A stretch of DNA of 64,000 nt. Source: JASBTN01 sp965228805. Its GTDB lineage: Bacteria > Pseudomonadota > Alphaproteobacteria > Rhodobacterales > Rhodobacteraceae. The notes beneath the pieces were generated by a model, which saw nothing but the letters and a program-made list of their open reading frames with translations, was not told where the DNA came from and ran no database searches. Positions 43,973 through 52,816 of this stretch are shown here, in pieces (position 1 is the first letter of the stretch; every line of letters begins with the position of its first letter). The position numbers and the translations under genes are program-made. The DNA lies in NCBI RefSeq assembly GCF_965228805.1, contig NZ_CBDDIE010000003.1, positions 1,798,001-1,862,000 on the forward strand, read 5' to 3'.

Positions 43973-44911
43973 TTGGCACTTGATCACTATGTATCACAAG
44001 TCCATCTGAAACAGTTCTTGCGGCAATCCGATGGAAGGTTGCTGCTCGCCACGCGAAAATCAGATATCTGCGAGTTTCCTACGAGGACAATGGACGTTTG
44101 TAGAGTAGAGGAAGGCAGTACGAATGACTTCCTCACCGAAAACCGAGTAGTCGAGGATTTCCTCAAAGGCATTGAGCCAGCTTATGAGCCATGTTTGTCC
44201 CGGATTGAGGGCGGTGAAGTTGATCTGAATTCACGCCAGGTATTCGCGGGTTTCCTAGCCTACATTCAGACCTATTCACCGACTGCTTTTCGTTTGTTTG
44301 AGCCTATGGTTCGCGCCGTGTTGGAGCGGACTATCTCCTTACTTGAGGAGGAGGGTGAGCTAACGCCCTTTAAGTGCCCAGAAATACCAGATTGGGACGG
44401 CAAATGTCTCTCGCAGCTCCAATCTGAAGGCAAGCTAGACCTCGAAATCAATCTGCGAATGCCGCAGGCAATGGCGACGACACAGCTACTTCGGATAACG
44501 GAGAATTTGGCCTCAAGCGATGTCACGGTTCTGAGGCCCAAGGGTAGAATGCGGTTTCTCACAAGCGATTTTCCATCAATAGTTCTTGGATACCGACAGG
44601 GAAAATTTGCTCAGCGTTTTTTGCCACTTTCTCCAAAACTGGGGATGGTTTTTCACACTGAAACTGCAAGCGAAGCAAATGAGGTGGTAAAGCACAGATT
44701 TGTAGAGGTTGGTGATAGGAAGATCGAGGCAATCAATGATGAAATTATCAAAGCTGCTGAGAATTTAGTATTCGGCACACACCGCTTTCCCTGGCTCAAG
44801 GGAAAGGTGCGGAAGATGCAGAACTTCCGCACAGAAAATGTGACTGAAAGCGTTGGCCCCCTAATTGTTAGTCAGCAACGGGCGGTGAAAAGGACCCACC
44901 AGTCGGTATAG
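43973..44911 (+). CDS. DUF4238 protein, low-GC acquired gene
   Basis: The 312-residue protein begins with DHYVSQVHLKQFL, the DUF4238 N-terminal signature (HYVPQ-x-YL-x2-F). A stop codon lies 9 bases upstream, so the in-frame TTG at 43973 is the only start that keeps this motif. Base composition (about half G+C by eye, with codons such as AAA, GAA and TTA) differs sharply from both neighbours, indicating recent transfer. DUF4238 proteins are scattered, often next to mobile or defence genes, and have no known function. It stands alone between a terminator and a DMT exporter. Confidence 0.78.
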   Translation: MALDHYVSQVHLKQFLRQSDGRLLLATRKSDICEFPTRTMDVCRVEEGSTNDFLTENRVVEDFLKGIEPAYEPCLSRIEGGEVDLNSRQVFAGFLAYIQTYSPTAFRLFEPMVRAVLERTISLLEEEGELTPFKCPEIPDWDGKCLSQLQSEGKLDLEINLRMPQAMATTQLLRITENLASSDVTVLRPKGRMRFLTSDFPSIVLGYRQGKFAQRFLPLSPKLGMVFHTETASEANEVVKHRFVEVGDRKIEAINDEIIKAAENLVFGTHRFPWLKGKVRKMQNFRTENVTESVGPLIVSQQRAVKRTHQSV

Positions 44912-45018
44912 GTATGATGTCTTGTGTTGCGATCGTAGAAACAGGGATGCTGCTTTAGCGGAGTTGGTGGTCGCTAACCCCCCTTGCCTTTCCCCACCCC
45001 ATCCGCTCAAGTCCCCCA

Positions 45019-45918
45019 ATGGACAATCAACGCCCCTTACACGGGGTCGCCTGGATGCTGGTGACCGGTCTCTGCTTTGTCGGGGTTACGGCGGTGGTGA
45101 AACATGTTGGCACTGGGGTTCCGGCGGCGCAGGCGGCGTTCTTGCGCTATGCGTTGGGCGTGGTGTTTCTGGTGCCGATGATCCGGCCTCTGATGCAGGC
45201 CAATCTGAGCAAACGGGCCGTGTGGCTCTTTACCCTGCGCGGGGTTGTGCATACGGGCGGGGTGATCCTGTGGTTCTATGCGATGACGCGCATTACCATC
45301 GCCGAGGTGACGGCGATGAATTACATGTCGCCGATCTATGTCACCATCGGAGCCGCGCTTTTCCTGGGCGAGAAGCTGGCGGCGCGGCGGTTGTTGGCGA
45401 TCGCCGCGGCCCTGGTCGGCGCGCTGATCATCCTGCGCCCCGGGGTGCGCGAGCTGAACGCGGGGCACCTGGCGATGGTGGCCACCGCCTTCAGCTTCGC
45501 GGGCTCGTATCTCTTCGCCAAGCGCATGGCGTCCGAGGCCAGCCCCACCGTGATCGTCGCCATGTTGTCGATCACCGTGACCATCGGCCTTGCGCCCTTC
45601 GCCATCGCGGTCTGGGTGCCGCCCACGGTGGAGCAACTCTCCTGGCTGTTCCTGGTCGCGGCCTTCGCCACCGCCGGGCATTATTCCATGTCCCGCGCCT
45701 TTGCCGTGGCGCCGGTCTCGGTGACCCAGCCGGTCACCTTCCTGCAACTGGTCTGGTCCGTGACCCTGGGCGCGCTGGTGTTTGGCGAGCCGGTGGATGG
45801 CTGGGTGGTTCTGGGCGGCGTGGTGATCATGGCGGCGGTCAGTTTCATCGCCTGGCGCGAGGCGGTGATCAAGCGGCGGCAGGTGACGCCGAGCACGGGG
45901 GATGCGGCGCGGGGGTAA
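45019..45918 (+). CDS. EamA/DMT family transporter
   Basis: The 299-residue protein has ten membrane helices in two EamA repeats: AEVTAMNYMSPIYVTIGAALF-type segments in the first half and VTQPVTFLQLVWSVTLGALVFGEP in the second. It belongs to the RhaT/RarD-like DMT exporters common in Rhodobacteraceae. The substrate is unknown. It starts in high-GC sequence after the low-GC DUF4238 gene and is followed by a palindromic repeat. Confidence 0.88.
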   Translation: MDNQRPLHGVAWMLVTGLCFVGVTAVVKHVGTGVPAAQAAFLRYALGVVFLVPMIRPLMQANLSKRAVWLFTLRGVVHTGGVILWFYAMTRITIAEVTAMNYMSPIYVTIGAALFLGEKLAARRLLAIAAALVGALIILRPGVRELNAGHLAMVATAFSFAGSYLFAKRMASEASPTVIVAMLSITVTIGLAPFAIAVWVPPTVEQLSWLFLVAAFATAGHYSMSRAFAVAPVSVTQPVTFLQLVWSVTLGALVFGEPVDGWVVLGGVVIMAAVSFIAWREAVIKRRQVTPSTGDAARG

Positions 45919-45941
45919 CACGCACCCCCTCGCACGGCGAA

Positions 45942-46079
45942 GCCGGGCGGCGCCCGACCCTCCCCACGGGAGGGCGCTTTTCCACCCTTACGCCTCACAC
46001 CTCCGTTGCGATTTGTGCGGAGCGGCTGCGCCCTTCAAAGGTTGTGAATGCGCCCACCCAGGGTCGGGCGCCGCCCGGC
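45942..46079. repeat. Palindromic element with 20-bp arms (family 1)
   Basis: A 20-bp arm (45942-45961, GCCGGGCGGCGCC then CGACCCT) is the perfect inverse complement of 46060-46079. The interior is exactly 98 bp. Its first 16 bases (CCCCACGGGAGGGCGC) and last bases (GCGCCCACCC) recur at 57756-57905, but the roughly 70 bases in the middle do not. Each end can also fold on itself (CCCTCCC-CAC-GGGAGGG). The element separates the DMT gene from the ABC binding-protein gene. Confidence 0.75.
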
Positions 46080-46094
46080 CTCTTCTCAAACAAA

Positions 46095-46116
46095 AGGGGC
46101 GCCCGCAGGCGCCCCT
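46095..46116 (-). terminator. Intrinsic terminator of the ABC binding-protein gene
   Basis: A 9-bp perfect stem (AGGGGCGCC / GGCGCCCCT) with a 4-base loop is followed on the minus strand by TTTGTTT, 20 bases past the stop at 46137. Confidence 0.88.
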
Positions 46117-46136
46117 CTAATCCTTCTCCGCAGAGC

Positions 46137-47618
46137 TCACTGCCCCCAGCTCACCCCGGTCAGGTCATTCGCCTGGGTCGGCGAATTGGCCCAAAGCCCC
46201 TGGATTCGCGCATCCGCCACGCCGGTCTTGGCCAGCTGGAACAGATAGCCGTTCACGTAATCCTCGGCGATGATCTGCTGCATCTCGGCCAGCAGTGCCG
46301 ACCGCTGCGCCGGGTCCGAGGTTGCCGTCAGCGTCTCGTTCAGCGCCTGGAACTCGGGCCGGTCATACTGGAAATAATACTCCGGCCGGGCGTAGATATT
46401 GATGTCGGCGGGTTCGGTGTGGCTGACGATGGTCAGGTCGAAATCCTTGCCCTTGAACACCTGTTCCAGCCATTGCGCCCATTCCAGATTGCTGATCTCC
46501 ACCTCGATCCCAACCGCGCGCAGCTGGGCCGCGACGATCTCACCCCCGCGCCGCGCGTAAGCCGGAGGCGGCAGCATCAGGCGCAGGCTCAGCCCGTCCG
46601 GCGCGGCCTCCGCCAACAGCGCCTTGGCCATCTCCGGGTCATGGGCGGAGTTGCCGGTCAGATCGACATAGTCCGGGTTGTGCGGCGCAAAGTGGCTGCC
46701 GATCGGCGTGCCATAGCCGAACATGGCGCCGTCTATGATCTCCTGTCGATTTATCGCATGTGCGATGGCCTTGCGGATGCGAATATCGTCCAGGTTTGGC
46801 GCCTTGTTGTTGGTCGACAGAATGGTTTCCCCCTCGGTCGAGCCGACGATCACCGCAAAGCGCGGATCGGCCTCGAACTGCGACAGGGTCTCGGGCGCGG
46901 GGAAGTTGGGGAAGGCCTGAATATCGCCCGCCATCATCGCCGCAAAGGCCGCGTTCGGGTCCGAGATGAACTTGAACGTTGCCTCGGCCAGCGCCGGGGC
47001 CTCGCCCCAATAGGCATCATTGCGGGTGATGCGCACATGGTCGCCCTGCACCCATTCTGCAAAGACGAAGGGCCCGGTGCCAATCGGCTTGGTCGCCGCA
47101 TCGCCGATGCTTTCGGGTGCGACGATGACCGCGTCGCCCCAGGCCATGTTGAAGGGGAAGTTCCCGTTGGGCGCGGACAGCGTCACCGCCACGGTGGTCG
47201 CATCCACCGCGGTGACGGATTCTATCCCTGAAAACAACGCCTTCTGCGCGTTGGTCGAGTCCTCGGCCCGGGCGCGATCGAGCGTAAAGACCACGTCCTC
47301 GGCATCCATCGTGGTGCCATCGTGGAAACTCACCCCCTCGCGCAGATGGAACGTATAGGTCAGCCCGTCCTCCGAGACCTCCCAGCTTTCCGCCAGCCCG
47401 GGCAGCACCGATCCATCGGGTCCAAACCGTGTCAGCCCCTCGAAGATGTTGGCATAGACCACCTCGTCGATGGCCGCCGCCGCGCCACCGGTCGGGTCCA
47501 GGTTTGGCGGCTCCAGCACCATGCCCAGGGTCAGGCTGTCCTGCGCCCAGACCGGTCCAGCCAACATCGGGCCCGCAATCAGCGCCAACGCGGCGGCGGT
47601 GAGTTTCAGCTGTTTCAT
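46137..47618 (-). CDS. Peptide/nickel-type ABC substrate-binding protein (orphan)
   Basis: The 493-residue family 5 binding protein has a signal peptide (MKQLKLTAAALALIAGPMLAGPVWAQ), the DPTGGAAAAIDEVVYANIFEGL region and TYTFHLREGVSFHDGT, the hallmarks of DppA/OppA/NikA-type proteins. It would bind oligopeptides or another solute in the periplasm. No permease or ATPase gene is adjacent, so it either works with a transporter encoded elsewhere or acts as a sensor. The start at 47618 follows GAGGGAGA. Confidence 0.9.
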   Translation of the reverse strand: MKQLKLTAAALALIAGPMLAGPVWAQDSLTLGMVLEPPNLDPTGGAAAAIDEVVYANIFEGLTRFGPDGSVLPGLAESWEVSEDGLTYTFHLREGVSFHDGTTMDAEDVVFTLDRARAEDSTNAQKALFSGIESVTAVDATTVAVTLSAPNGNFPFNMAWGDAVIVAPESIGDAATKPIGTGPFVFAEWVQGDHVRITRNDAYWGEAPALAEATFKFISDPNAAFAAMMAGDIQAFPNFPAPETLSQFEADPRFAVIVGSTEGETILSTNNKAPNLDDIRIRKAIAHAINRQEIIDGAMFGYGTPIGSHFAPHNPDYVDLTGNSAHDPEMAKALLAEAAPDGLSLRLMLPPPAYARRGGEIVAAQLRAVGIEVEISNLEWAQWLEQVFKGKDFDLTIVSHTEPADINIYARPEYYFQYDRPEFQALNETLTATSDPAQRSALLAEMQQIIAEDYVNGYLFQLAKTGVADARIQGLWANSPTQANDLTGVSWGQ

Positions 47619-47773
47619 GATCTCTCCCTCCAGGTTCCCGTCATGCGGGTATGCCCGTATGAAACGCCCCCGCGCTCGACATGGCAAGGGGGAAGCTCTG
47701 ACGCAACGTCCCTTTGATTTTTGCCGCAGCGCAGCATATAAAGGGCTCCCAGAGCACCATGGGAGGGACAAAC

Positions 47774-48601
47774 ATGAGCGCTTCGAACCGGATCACGGCC
47801 CTGACGCCATCCGATATCCGCGCCCGCAAAGGCGGCGAACCGCTGGTCACGCTGACCGCCTATACCACGCCCATGGCGCAGATGATGGAGGATCACGTCG
47901 ACATCGTGTTGGTCGGCGATAGTGTCGGCATGGTGCTGCACGGGTTGCCCGACACGCTGGGCGTGACGATGGAGATGATGTGCCTGCATGGCGCCGCCGT
48001 GCGTCGCGGGCTGAAAAAGCCTCTGCTGGTCATCGACATGCCTTTCGGCAGCTACGAAGAAAGCCCCCAGCAAGCCTTCCGCAACGCCGCCCGGATCATG
48101 CGTGAAACCGGCGCGGATGCGGTCAAGCTTGAAGGTGGCGTGACCATGGCGGAAACCATCGCCTTCCTCACCTCGCGCTCCATCCCCGTCATGGCCCATA
48201 TCGGCCTGACCCCCCAGGCGATCAACACGCTGGGCGGCTACAAGGTGCAAGGTCGGGGCGAGGACCGCGACCGTGTCATGGCCGATGCGAAAGCCGTGGA
48301 AGAGGCCGGTGCCTTCTCGGTCGTGCTGGAGAAAACCCCCGAGGGCCTGTCGGACGAGATCACCCAGGCCCTCACCATCCCCACCATCGGCATCGGCGCC
48401 AGCGCGGGTTGCGACGGCCAGGTCCTGGTTGTCGACGACATGTTGGGGCTGTTCACCGCCTTCAAACCCAAATTCGTCAAACGCTTTGGCACATTGGGGG
48501 TAGACGGCGAGGAAGCGATCAAGGCATACGCCGCCGAAGTGCGCGCGCGGAGCTTTCCCGCGCCCGAACATGTCTTTGCCGACGAGGTGCCGCAAAAATG
48601 A
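47774..48601 (+). CDS. panB: 3-methyl-2-oxobutanoate hydroxymethyltransferase
   Basis: The 275-residue TIM-barrel enzyme has LTAYTTPMAQMMEDHVDIVLVGDSVGMVLHG-type metal and substrate sites, VKLEGG, AHIGLTPQ and GIGASAGCDGQVLV. It transfers a hydroxymethyl group from methylene-tetrahydrofolate to 2-oxoisovalerate, giving ketopantoate for pantothenate and CoA. The start at 47774 follows GGGAGGGACAAAC. panC overlaps its stop by 4 bases (ATGA). Confidence 0.96.
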   Translation: MSASNRITALTPSDIRARKGGEPLVTLTAYTTPMAQMMEDHVDIVLVGDSVGMVLHGLPDTLGVTMEMMCLHGAAVRRGLKKPLLVIDMPFGSYEESPQQAFRNAARIMRETGADAVKLEGGVTMAETIAFLTSRSIPVMAHIGLTPQAINTLGGYKVQGRGEDRDRVMADAKAVEEAGAFSVVLEKTPEGLSDEITQALTIPTIGIGASAGCDGQVLVVDDMLGLFTAFKPKFVKRFGTLGVDGEEAIKAYAAEVRARSFPAPEHVFADEVPQK

Positions 48602-49434
48602 AACTGGTTCGTACCAAGGAAGAGCTGCGTACCCTGCGCCGCAAGTGGATCTTTGCCGGTGAAAAGGTCGCCGTCGTGCCCACCATGGGCGCGCTGCACG
48701 CCGGGCACCTGTCCCTGGTCGAGGCCGCCAAACAGGGCGCCGACCGGGTGATCGTCACGATCTTCGTGAACCCCAAGCAGTTCAACAACCCCGACGATCT
48801 GGACAAGTACCCGCGCACCGAAGACACCGATGCGGCCAAACTGGCCCCCTACGGCATCGACGCGCTCTACGTGCCCACGCCGGACCAGATCTACCCCAAT
48901 GGCTTTGCCACCAATGTCTCCGTCTCAGGCGTGACCGAAGAGCTTGAAGGCGCCCACCGCCCCGGCCATTTCGATGGAGTTGCCACGGTGGTGTCGAAAC
49001 TCTTCCTGCAATCCCGCGCCGATCTCGCCTTCTTCGGTCAGAAGGATTACCAGCAGCTCCAGGTCGTCACCCGCCTGTCCGAGGATCTGGATATCGAGAC
49101 CGAAGTGATCGGCTGCCCCACCGTGCGCGAGGAAGACGGGCTCGCCATGTCCTCGCGCAACGTGCTGCTGTCGCCCTCCGCCCGCGCCATCGCGCCCGCC
49201 ATGTACCGCGCCATGCTGGAGGCCGCCTCGCGCATCCAGGGCGGCACGCCCGTGGACATGGCGCTCGAGGAAGCCCGCGCCGCCATCCTCGCCGCCGGTT
49301 ACACGGACGTGGAATATATCGAGCTGCGCACCTCCAAGGGCCTGAAACCCGCCACCGACCTCAGTCAGCCCACTCGCCTCCTGTCGGCGGCCATGCTGGA
49401 CGGCGTGCGCCTGATCGACAATATCGCGGTCTAA
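48598..49434 (+). CDS. panC: Pantothenate synthetase
   Basis: The 278-residue enzyme joins pantoate and beta-alanine with ATP. The PTMGALHAGHLSLV segment with the HxGH motif, FVNPKQFN, FFGQKDYQQLQ and LAMSSRNVLLS (KMSKS-like) are all present. It overlaps panB in an ATGA tetranucleotide, forming the panBC operon. panD is not in the window. Confidence 0.97.
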   Translation: MKLVRTKEELRTLRRKWIFAGEKVAVVPTMGALHAGHLSLVEAAKQGADRVIVTIFVNPKQFNNPDDLDKYPRTEDTDAAKLAPYGIDALYVPTPDQIYPNGFATNVSVSGVTEELEGAHRPGHFDGVATVVSKLFLQSRADLAFFGQKDYQQLQVVTRLSEDLDIETEVIGCPTVREEDGLAMSSRNVLLSPSARAIAPAMYRAMLEAASRIQGGTPVDMALEEARAAILAAGYTDVEYIELRTSKGLKPATDLSQPTRLLSAAMLDGVRLIDNIAV

Positions 49435-49509
49435 CTCCCGCGACTTGCCTCTTGACGGATCCGCCTGCTCACGCCTTCCCTGACCGGGCAGGACAGGGAG
49501 GCAGAGGCC

Positions 49510-50892
49510 ATGCAGGTCAAACAGGACGTACCCACACCCACGCTCGACACCTTCGCGACCCATCTGGCGCGGCTCGTCAGCTACCCGACCGAAAGCCAGG
49601 ACCCGGCCAAACACCCGGTCCTGCGCGCCTACCTGGACGAGGCGCTCAGCCCCCTGTTTCGCGACATGGGTTTCACCGTCGCGATCCATGACAACCCCAA
49701 GCCCGATGGCGGCCCGATCCTGCTCGCTTCCCGGATCGAGGATCCCGCCCTGCCCACCGTCTTGACCTACGGCCACGGCGACGTGGTGCCCGGCATGCAA
49801 GGCGCCTGGGCCGAGGGCCGCGATCCCTACCAACTGGAGGACGCCGGTGACCGCTTCTTCGGGCGCGGCACGGCGGACAACAAGGGGCAGCACCTGATCA
49901 ATCTGCTCGCCCTGAAATCCGTCCTGACCGCGCAAGATGGCCGCCTCGGCTACAACGTCAAATTCCTGATCGAAACCTCGGAAGAGGTCGGCTCCATCGG
50001 CCTACGTGAATTCGCTACGGCCAACCCCGACCTCCTGTCTGCCGATGTGCTCATCGCCTCCGACGGCCCCCGCGTGGCGCCCGAGGTGCCGACGCTGTGC
50101 TTGGGCCATCGCGGCGTCATGAACTTTACCCTCGAGATCTCCCTGCGAGAGGAGGCCCACCACTCCGGCACCTGGGGCGGCTTCATCGCCGATCCGGCGG
50201 TGATCCTGTCCCACGCCATCGCCTGTATCTCGACCCGCGAAGGCCGGTTGAACGTGCCCGAATGGCGCCCCGAAACCCTCGACCCCGCCATGCGCCGCGC
50301 GCTTGACGGCTGTCCCTTCGACGCGGGCACCGGCCCCGACCGCCCCGACCCGGACTGGGGCGAACCCGGCCTGACCCAGTGGGAGAAAACCGCCCTCTGG
50401 CCCAGCTTCGCCGTGCTCGCCTTTGACCACGGCAACGCCGCCAACCCGGTCAACGCGGTGCAGCCCGGATCGAAAGCCCACTGCGGCATCCGCTTCCCGG
50501 CCAGCATCGACCAATACGACATCCTGCCCGCGCTGCGCCGCCACCTCGACGCGCAGGGATTTGAGATGGTCCGGATCACCCAGGATCCCGGCAACGAGGA
50601 TTTCCCCGCCACCTGCCTCTCCCCCGACACGCCCTGGGTGGCCTGGGCGGTCGGCTCCGTCCAGCGCAGCCTTGGCAAAAAGCTGCAGGTCCTGCCCAGC
50701 AGCGGCGGCTCCCTGCCCAATGACATCTTCACCAAGGTCCTCGGGCTTGAGACCCTCTGGCTGCCGCACAGCTACAACTCCTGTTGCCAACATGCCCCCG
50801 ACGAACACCTGCTGAAATCCACTGCCCGCGAGGGGCTGGCAATGATGACCGGGATCTGGCGGGATCTGTCGGTAAAGGCAGGGGAGGAGTAG
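49510..50892 (+). CDS. M20 family metallopeptidase (dipeptidase type)
   Basis: The 460-residue protein has the zinc-binding sites of M20 peptidases: YGHGDVVPG (His and catalytic Asp), GRGTADNKG (Asp bridge), ETSEEVGS (catalytic Glu-Glu) and a late CCQHAPDEH with the final His. The dimerisation domain contains EEAHHSGTWGG. The pattern is that of the carboxypeptidase Ss1/dipeptidase subgroup. Substrate unknown. It follows panC after 75 bases, and a second M20 enzyme is encoded on the other strand at 51377-52648. Confidence 0.9.
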   Translation: MQVKQDVPTPTLDTFATHLARLVSYPTESQDPAKHPVLRAYLDEALSPLFRDMGFTVAIHDNPKPDGGPILLASRIEDPALPTVLTYGHGDVVPGMQGAWAEGRDPYQLEDAGDRFFGRGTADNKGQHLINLLALKSVLTAQDGRLGYNVKFLIETSEEVGSIGLREFATANPDLLSADVLIASDGPRVAPEVPTLCLGHRGVMNFTLEISLREEAHHSGTWGGFIADPAVILSHAIACISTREGRLNVPEWRPETLDPAMRRALDGCPFDAGTGPDRPDPDWGEPGLTQWEKTALWPSFAVLAFDHGNAANPVNAVQPGSKAHCGIRFPASIDQYDILPALRRHLDAQGFEMVRITQDPGNEDFPATCLSPDTPWVAWAVGSVQRSLGKKLQVLPSSGGSLPNDIFTKVLGLETLWLPHSYNSCCQHAPDEHLLKSTAREGLAMMTGIWRDLSVKAGEE

Positions 50893-50896
50893 GGGG

Positions 50897-51255
50897 TCAG
50901 AGCCGGTCAAGGTCTCCGACGAAATGCACGCCCAGTTCCGCGCCCCAGCTGGGGTCCAGCCAGAGCATTTTCGTCTTCCCGTCCCGTAGGGGACGCAAAT
51001 GCGCCGCCAGCGTGTCGCCCCATCGCGATACTGCCGCCTTCCGCCAGGCCATAGACCCAGCTCGGCGCCTCGTCCGGTGCCTCGGACCCACAGCGTGAGT
51101 CGGTTGGTGACATTCAGGGTTCGTAACCCCTCCGCGCGCAGTTGCAGGACTTGGTTAATGCACAGGGATCTCTGCGCCCCATTTTCACGGACGAAGCGCA
51201 GGGAGAGGGTGGGTCCGGTCGGGTCGAATTCGGCCTCCCCGCAACGCACTGTCAT
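50897..51255 (-). pseudogene. Small conserved protein gene broken by two frame shifts
   Basis: A coding pattern starts at 51255 (MTVRCGEAEFDPTGPTLSLR) and stays sensible to NVTNRLTLW, then continues in a second frame with APDEAPSWVYGLAEGGSI and in a third with RWGDTLAAHLRPLRDG, KTKMLWLDPSWGAELG and VHFVGDLDRL before a stop at 50897. The total length (359 bases) is not a multiple of three. Together the pieces read like one protein of about 118 residues. Two shifts in one short gene suggest decay or sequencing errors. I do not recognise the family. Confidence 0.55.
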
Positions 51256-51301
51256 GAAATCCGTCGAGCTTTTCCCAGGACATGGGCGTCCCTTTGTGTG
51301 G

Positions 51302-51381
51302 GTTTAAAGACGTTAAAGTTCACCTTCCGGTCCCCCCCGAAACGTTAAAGTTCCGGCCTTGAGGCCATTAAAGACTTTAAA
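51302..51381. repeat. Cluster of TTAAAG repeats
   Basis: GTTTAAAG, CGTTAAAG (twice, in the context ACGTTAAAGTTC at 51310 and 51342), CATTAAAG and ACTTTAAAC occur within 80 bases, upstream of the broken gene and over the stop of the M20 gene. A multi-site operator or simple sequence duplication are both possible. Confidence 0.35.
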
Positions 51382-52648
51382 CAAGCAGGTCTTTCAGAAC
51401 CAGCGCCATGACCCCCGCGCTGTCCTCCATGTCCTGCACACCCACCCATTCATCCGGCTGATGCGCCAGATCCAGAATGCCCGGCCCATAGGCGATGCAG
51501 TTCTTCAGCCGCCCGATCCGGTCGATGTGTTTCTGGTCGTAAGTCCCTGGACTCACGACATATTCCGCTGGCGTGCCCAGCACCTGTTCGATCGCTGCGG
51601 CGGTGGCGGAAACCACGGGCGCCTCGCGGTCGGTCATGGTCGGAATGACTTCGTGCATCTCATTGATTTCATACTCGAAATTCGGACGCTCCGCCTCTAT
51701 CTTCTGCATCATCCCATGCACTTCCGCCTTCACTTCCGCGATGTCCTCTTCGATCAGGAAGCGGCGGTCGATCACGATGCGGCAGCGATCTGCCACGCAG
51801 GGCGCAGGAAATCCAGTGAAATCAGTACCTTGCTCGGCTTCTCCGCCATGGATCGAGTTGACGTTCAGCGTCGATTGCTTGGCCCCTTCCGGCACCACTG
51901 GCATCTCGGTCCGCTTCGAAGCCAGGAGCGGATACAGGTAGCGTTCCATCTCTTCCAGCACCGCCCCCATATGCCGGATTGCACTGTCCCCCAGGAAGGG
52001 CATCGACCCATGGGCAATGCGCCCCTTGGTCTCGATCACGGCCCACCAAACGCCCCGGTGCCCCAGGCAAATTCTGTTTTTATTCAAGGGCTCAGGGATG
52101 ATGACGTGCTGCACGCGGTCGGGATTGAAGTAGCCCTGTTCGGCCAGGTAAGCGACCCCGCCATAGCCGCCGGTTTCCTCGTCGGCGGTGGCTGAAATTT
52201 CGACCGTGCCCTGATGGTCCGGGTGCAGCGCGACGAAGGCTTCGGCGGCAATGATCGACGCGGCCAGCCCACCCTTCATGTCGCAGGCCCCGCGGCCATA
52301 GATTTTCCCGTCGTCAAGTTCCCCGCCAAACGGGTCGCGGGTCCAGCCGTGGCCGACCTCCACCACATCATGGTGGGAGTTGAAATGCACGCAATCTCCG
52401 GCACTTAGCCCCTTGTGGCGGCAGATGACATTCCAGCGCGGATAGTCCGTGCTGTCTCCCGGCGTGCCCTCCGCCCGGATCATTTCCACTTCCCACCCCT
52501 GCTGCCCCATCCGCTCGGCGATGAAGGAACAGATGGTGCGATACTCGCGTCCCGGCGGGTTCAGTGTGGGGATGCGGATAAGGTCTTGCGTCAGGCGGAT
52601 CAGGTCGTCGCGACGGGCAGCGATTTCGGTCAGCAAAGCATCGGTCAT
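51377..52648 (-). CDS. M20 family deacylase (ArgE/DapE type)
   Basis: The 423-residue enzyme has the ArgE/DapE/ACY1 pattern: FNSHHDVVEVGHGW (His and Asp), GRGACDMKGG (bridging Asp), TADEETGGYGG (catalytic Glu) and SPGTYDQKHIDRIG near the end. It removes an acyl group from an amino acid or diaminoacid; acetylornithine or succinyl-diaminopimelate are the classic substrates, but many paralogues have others. The start at 52648 (MTDALLTEIAARRD) was chosen at the first conserved residue. It diverges from the uncharacterised operon. Confidence 0.88.
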   Translation of the reverse strand: MTDALLTEIAARRDDLIRLTQDLIRIPTLNPPGREYRTICSFIAERMGQQGWEVEMIRAEGTPGDSTDYPRWNVICRHKGLSAGDCVHFNSHHDVVEVGHGWTRDPFGGELDDGKIYGRGACDMKGGLAASIIAAEAFVALHPDHQGTVEISATADEETGGYGGVAYLAEQGYFNPDRVQHVIIPEPLNKNRICLGHRGVWWAVIETKGRIAHGSMPFLGDSAIRHMGAVLEEMERYLYPLLASKRTEMPVVPEGAKQSTLNVNSIHGGEAEQGTDFTGFPAPCVADRCRIVIDRRFLIEEDIAEVKAEVHGMMQKIEAERPNFEYEINEMHEVIPTMTDREAPVVSATAAAIEQVLGTPAEYVVSPGTYDQKHIDRIGRLKNCIAYGPGILDLAHQPDEWVGVQDMEDSAGVMALVLKDLLV

Positions 52649-52816
52649 GGCGGCAGGGTAGGAGGCTTTTGCCCCCCGCGCAACGCAAGGCTGTATCCCC
52701 TGAAAATGTGCCATAAAATCGTACGCTTTCCGGGAAAACCGACTGTCTTGCCTCTTCAAATCGCGCTAACCTCTTCCCAACTGAATGTTACACCTATTTA
52801 CTTCCGAGGGAGCGCC

